This document shows, one piece after another, positions 60,703 to 64,000 of a DNA stretch of 64,000 nt. Below the pieces are notes generated by a model, which did no database searches, was not told the DNA's origin, and worked only from the letters and a program-made list of their open reading frames with translations. Source of the DNA: Planctomycetota bacterium (GTDB lineage Bacteria > Planctomycetota > Planctomycetia > Pirellulales > Pirellulaceae). The first letter of the stretch is position 1. Every line of letters begins with the position of its first letter. Position numbers and translations under genes: made by a program. The DNA lies in contig CAUJHS010000057.1 of assembly GCA_963204915.1 (NCBI GenBank), forward strand, positions 1 to 64,000. Reading direction: 5' to 3'.

Positions 60703-62661
60703 TTAGCGCTTCGCCGGTGCGGGAGCATCGCTCGGCACTGCCGCCGGACCCGCCACGCGCTTGCCAATCTGCGAACTGCCGGTCAGGTAATTGTCGATCT
60801 GCGCGGCTTCCACCAGCCGGTCGAACTGGTCGGCCATGGCCAGACGCAGCTTCTTTTCGTGAATGTCCTTAAAGATTTCATCGCGCACGACATTGAAGTC
60901 GGTTACGGTCGGTTCGGTGCGGCCCAGACATCGCATGATGATGCTCTTGCCGCCGATGTTCACAATGGCCGAAAGATCGCCCGTCTTCAGGCGGAACGCT
61001 TCTTCCTCCAGCGCGGGCTGTCCGCCGTGGCGGCGAATCGGAGGCACCACGCCGCCGTTGGCTTGCGATACCGGCTCGATCGAGTACTGTTTGGCCAACT
61101 GGCCGAAGAACTGGTCGGTGGGGTTGTCGCGCGCCATCTCCCACACGGTTTGCGCTTGGCGTTGGTCGCCCAGCACAATGGCCAGCACCTCGACCCGTTC
61201 GCCAAAGTTTGATTCGAAGCCTTTCTTCAGGTCTTCTTCGGTCACTTGCACGTCGCCGCCGACGAGCTTCTTCAAGGCGGCCGAAGGCCAGACCGCGTCG
61301 CGCACGTAAATGTCGATCGCCTGCGCGTCGCCGCTATTGGTCATCTCTTGCAACCAACGCTCCACGTCGGGCGTCATGTCTTGTTTCACATAACCAAACG
61401 AGTCGGCCGCGCGAGCGATTTCGCCGTCCAGGTCTTGTTGCGTCACCGCCAAACGGCGGCGCTTCAGTTCCTGCAGCAGCACTTTGCGGTTCACCTCGCC
61501 TTGCAGCACCTCCACGCCATAGCGGGCGATGCACTCTTCGGCCAACTGCTGCATGGTGAGCTTGCGGCCGTTAATCGTGGCCGCCACGCCGGGCATTTGC
61601 TGCTGCAACTGCGGGTTGTTATACACGTTCACAATTTGGGCGTGATCTTGCAAGTGCTTGAACAGCTCGGCGGCGGCCTCGCGCAGCTTTTGATCGCGAA
61701 CGCGCTCCACGAGCGTTTCTTCCGCTTGCTGCTTGTACTGCGGAGCGACAAACGTCGCTTTGAGTTGCTTTTCGCACTTGAGAATGACGAACTGCTCGCC
61801 CACCGGAATGACTTGCGACACCTCGCCGTCTTTCAAGATGAACGCGGCCTGCTCCAGATTGGGGTCGCCCACGTGCTTGCGAATGGGCGGAATCACGCCA
61901 CGCGCGCTGGCGCTCGGTTTGTCTTCCGAATGATTCTTCGCCAACTCGCCGAAGCTTTTCGGATCAGCCGCCGCCTGCTTTTGGAGTTGATCGGCTTTTT
62001 CGCGCGTGTTGACCACAATCAAGCGAGCTTCCACCCGAGGACCGAATTCCGACTCCCAGGCTTTTTCCAGTTCTTCCCGGGTGACTTGCGTGCGGTCGTT
62101 CACCAGCCGGCGCAGCGCGAGCGTGGGCCAGATGATGTCGCGGCTGTATTGCTCGCGCGTGATGCGGCGTTCGTCCTCGAACAGCTTGAGGTACCGCTCG
62201 GTGGTCAGGCCGAACTTGGCCGCCATGCGGGCGATTTCGACTTCGATGTCTTTTTCCGTGATAACGATGCTGGCCTTTTCGCACTCTTGCAAAATGAGGT
62301 GCTTATTGACCACGGCTTCGATCACGTCGTTGGCGTGGCGGCGGACGCATTCGTCGGCCAGCTCCTGGCGCGTGATCGGCTCGCCATTGATGACCGCGGC
62401 GATCTTGGTTTGGCCCGGCGCCTTTTCCGCGGCGACCGATTCGACCGTCGTGGCGTCTTGGCGTACGGTGGTCGGAGCCGCCGGTCCCGCCACGGGGCGC
62501 GCTTTGGGAAGGGCTTGCTGCTGCGCCCCCAGTTGGCAGGTCAAAAGGATCGTCCCCAACGTGGCCGCGACGCGCCACCCGGCGCCAGCGCGAGACACCC
62601 CACGTGTGTTTGTTTTTCCAGCGGCTTTGCATCCACCGCGACGAGCATCCATGCCGGCCAT
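60703..62661 (-). CDS. Tandem parvulin-type peptidyl-prolyl isomerase (SurA-like)
   Basis: About 652 residues from the ATG at 62659-62661, with GGAGGA upstream. A signal-like segment (VAATLGTILLTCQLGAQQQA) is followed by two complete repeats of a SurA/PpiC layout. Repeat 1 has a chaperone helix part (INGEPITRQELADECVRRHA) and a parvulin domain (PKSFGELAKNHSEDKPSASA, GVIPPIRKHVGDPNLEQAAF). Repeat 2 has INGRKLTMQQLAEECIAR and GQLAKQYSIEPVSQANGGVV. It should act in the periplasm as a foldase for exported proteins. The double copy in one chain is unusual compared with single-unit relatives. Confidence 0.82.
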   Translation of the reverse strand: MAGMDARRGGCKAAGKTNTRGVSRAGAGWRVAATLGTILLTCQLGAQQQALPKARPVAGPAAPTTVRQDATTVESVAAEKAPGQTKIAAVINGEPITRQELADECVRRHANDVIEAVVNKHLILQECEKASIVITEKDIEVEIARMAAKFGLTTERYLKLFEDERRITREQYSRDIIWPTLALRRLVNDRTQVTREELEKAWESEFGPRVEARLIVVNTREKADQLQKQAAADPKSFGELAKNHSEDKPSASARGVIPPIRKHVGDPNLEQAAFILKDGEVSQVIPVGEQFVILKCEKQLKATFVAPQYKQQAEETLVERVRDQKLREAAAELFKHLQDHAQIVNVYNNPQLQQQMPGVAATINGRKLTMQQLAEECIARYGVEVLQGEVNRKVLLQELKRRRLAVTQQDLDGEIARAADSFGYVKQDMTPDVERWLQEMTNSGDAQAIDIYVRDAVWPSAALKKLVGGDVQVTEEDLKKGFESNFGERVEVLAIVLGDQRQAQTVWEMARDNPTDQFFGQLAKQYSIEPVSQANGGVVPPIRRHGGQPALEEEAFRLKTGDLSAIVNIGGKSIIMRCLGRTEPTVTDFNVVRDEIFKDIHEKKLRLAMADQFDRLVEAAQIDNYLTGSSQIGKRVAGPAAVPSDAPAPAKR

Positions 62662-62884
62662 GAGCGACTTTCCTCCACGCCAGAATGTCAACAGTCTCAC
62701 CCTTCCGCTACTTCCACGGGCCGCGAACTATAAACACGCCGCCAGCAGGGGTCAAGGCGAATGCGTGTGAACTTTTGACAAAGTGGGAGCGTCGTGCATG
62801 GTGTAGGATGAACACGCTGGGCCGTTCTGGAACAAGCGACGTAAGCGAAAACCGTCGTGCGCCGCACCGCGAGTACCCCCTCCC

Positions 62885-63886
62885 ATGCCGATTCAGTTTC
62901 AAGTGCTTGGCGCTCCCGGACGCGATAACGCCTTACTCGCCGAAGTTCACACCGGCGACGCGGTGCATCGTTTACTGTTCGACTGCGGCGAAGGGTGCGT
63001 GTCGGAACTGCCGATTTCAGTCGTGCATCAGATCGAGAGCGTGTTTTTCTCGCACTTTCACATCGACCACATTGCGGGGTTCGACGCCTTCTTCCGGCAT
63101 AATTTCGGCCGGCCCGATGCGCCGGTGCGCATCTTCGGGCCGCTCGGTACGTGCGATGTGATGGCGCATCGCTTTCGTGGTTTTACGTGGAATCTCGTGG
63201 CCGACGCGCCGGGCGAGTTTCAGGTGACCGAAGTGGCGCCGCCCCGTATGATCACACAAACCTTTTACACGAAGGAAGGCTTCGCCGTGGCGCACCCCGG
63301 GCCTGAGACGCCGTTTCGGGGCTGGGTGTGGGAGGAAGCCGACTTCCGCGTGGAAGCGCACTTGCTCGACCACGGCATGCCGTGCCTGGCGTACCTGGTG
63401 CGCGAAGCGCCGCGCTGGAACTTTCACTTGCCGGCCGTCGCCGAGTTGGGGTTGCGGCCTGGGCCGTGGATGCGCGCCGTGCGCGGCGAAGAACGGGCCG
63501 ACGAGAATCTCACGATTGACGGAAAGCAATACGCGCTGGCCGAGTTGCGCTCGCGCCTGATGCGGCAAACGCCAGGCGAAAGCATTGCGTACCTGACCGA
63601 TTTTCGCCTGGACAACGCTGCGGAGGAACGCCTGGTCGCCTGGCTCGCCGGTTGCGATACGCTCGTGTGCGAGAACAACTTTCGCAACGCCGACCGGCAA
63701 CTGGCCGAGAATAGCTTTCACATGATCTCGGCCGACGTGGCTCGATTGGCGCGCCGGGTGAATCCGCGACGGCTGGTGCTGTTTCACTTGTCCGACCGTT
63801 ACACGGCGAACGAGTGGCGCGAGCAACGCGAAGAAGTGCGAACGGTGTTTCCGCGCACCGAGTTCCCCGTCGCGTGGAAACTCTAA
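62885..63886 (+). CDS. rnz: Ribonuclease Z-like metallo-beta-lactamase hydrolase
   Basis: A 333-residue protein of the RNase Z/ElaC type. The metal-binding signature is SVFFSHFHIDHIAGFDAFFR (HxHxDH), preceded by LLFDCGEGCVSEL. Later His and Asp ligands lie in LLDHGMPCLAYLV, YLTDFRLDNAAEER and VLFHLSDRY. Such enzymes trim the 3' end of tRNA precursors or act as related phosphodiesterases. The middle region lacks the classic exosite arm, so a non-tRNA role remains possible. It is divergent from the isomerase gene. Confidence 0.75.
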   Translation: MPIQFQVLGAPGRDNALLAEVHTGDAVHRLLFDCGEGCVSELPISVVHQIESVFFSHFHIDHIAGFDAFFRHNFGRPDAPVRIFGPLGTCDVMAHRFRGFTWNLVADAPGEFQVTEVAPPRMITQTFYTKEGFAVAHPGPETPFRGWVWEEADFRVEAHLLDHGMPCLAYLVREAPRWNFHLPAVAELGLRPGPWMRAVRGEERADENLTIDGKQYALAELRSRLMRQTPGESIAYLTDFRLDNAAEERLVAWLAGCDTLVCENNFRNADRQLAENSFHMISADVARLARRVNPRRLVLFHLSDRYTANEWREQREEVRTVFPRTEFPVAWKL

Positions 63887-63944
63887 AAAAGCAGGCGCAC
63901 GGCGAGCGCCGCCCTTCGTGGCGACGCGCCGTGCGCCTGCGAAC
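63885..63944 (-). terminator. Strong hairpin with T-run on the minus strand
   Basis: GCAGGCGCACGGCG (63891-63904) and CGCCGTGCGCCTGC (63927-63940) form a perfect 14-bp stem. The six A residues at 63885-63890 are a T-run on the minus strand, so it may stop a minus-strand gene from beyond the right edge, and probably also serves the RNase Z-like gene, whose stop codon it touches. Confidence 0.7.
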
Positions 63945-64000
63945 TTTCCAAGCCTAAAGTGCTCACTAAGCCTGAATGGTTACGTCTGGCTTAAGCGCCT

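Overview
The window looks like part of a planctomycete chromosome, probably of the Pirellulales type. Several traits point that way together: an ECF-type sigma factor next to a Ser/Thr kinase that carries leucine-rich repeats and a DUF1080-like ectodomain; a sigma factor paired with a VWA-domain membrane protein; long TPR proteins; a 2,806-residue alpha-2-macroglobulin/TPR protein; a planctomycete-type uronate isomerase; and secretin/TonB short-N-terminal-like proteins with signal peptides. Family names come from motif recognition by eye; no database search was run.

Positions 1 to about 8,950 are an accessory, decaying region. It begins with the 5' part of a tyrosine recombinase that runs off the left edge, followed by inverted and palindromic sequences sharing a TTATGTGCC-like core. 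Next come a truncated, frameshifted IS21 istA, a complete but dead IS1380-type insertion sequence with terminal repeats and a CTAG target duplication, an orphan hypothetical gene, two small pseudogenes (one an ImmA/IrrE peptidase fragment), a 575-residue gene that looks like a fusion of two normally separate proteins, an excisionase-like HTH gene and a four-helix membrane protein. The region closes with a fragment of a tRNA 5' half and a terminator-like hairpin, which fits an integrated-island boundary.

Positions 9,400 to 24,800 hold a 2OG-Fe(II) oxygenase, the sigma/kinase pair, a BON-domain protein, several small uncharacterised proteins, a glycine-rich RRM protein, a ThuA-like protein, a secretin-like N-domain protein, a second ECF sigma factor with a clear terminator, a candidate structured RNA at 21,330-21,436, a uronate isomerase with a long acidic tail, and a TPR lipoprotein.

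Positions 24,800 to 43,200 are mostly envelope and regulation. They include a lipase-like hydrolase, an acyl-CoA dehydrogenase, a Tol/Exb-like cluster (two large periplasmic TPR proteins, an ExbB/TolQ channel protein and two ExbD/TolR proteins, all on the minus strand), an ECF sigma factor with a VWA membrane protein, two tandem paralogous membrane-anchored proteins with repeated OB-like modules, and an overlapping histidine kinase/NtrC-type regulator pair.

Positions 43,400 to 64,000 carry an S-adenosylmethionine decarboxylase, a second secretin-like N-domain protein, UDP-glucuronate decarboxylase, protoporphyrinogen oxidase, the giant alpha-2-macroglobulin/TPR protein, a tiny lipoprotein, an ASCH protein, an FAD-linked oxidase, a cytochrome P450, a tandem parvulin peptidyl-prolyl isomerase and a ribonuclease Z-like hydrolase. 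Most genes here are single or in pairs, and convergent pairs are often separated by hairpin terminators.
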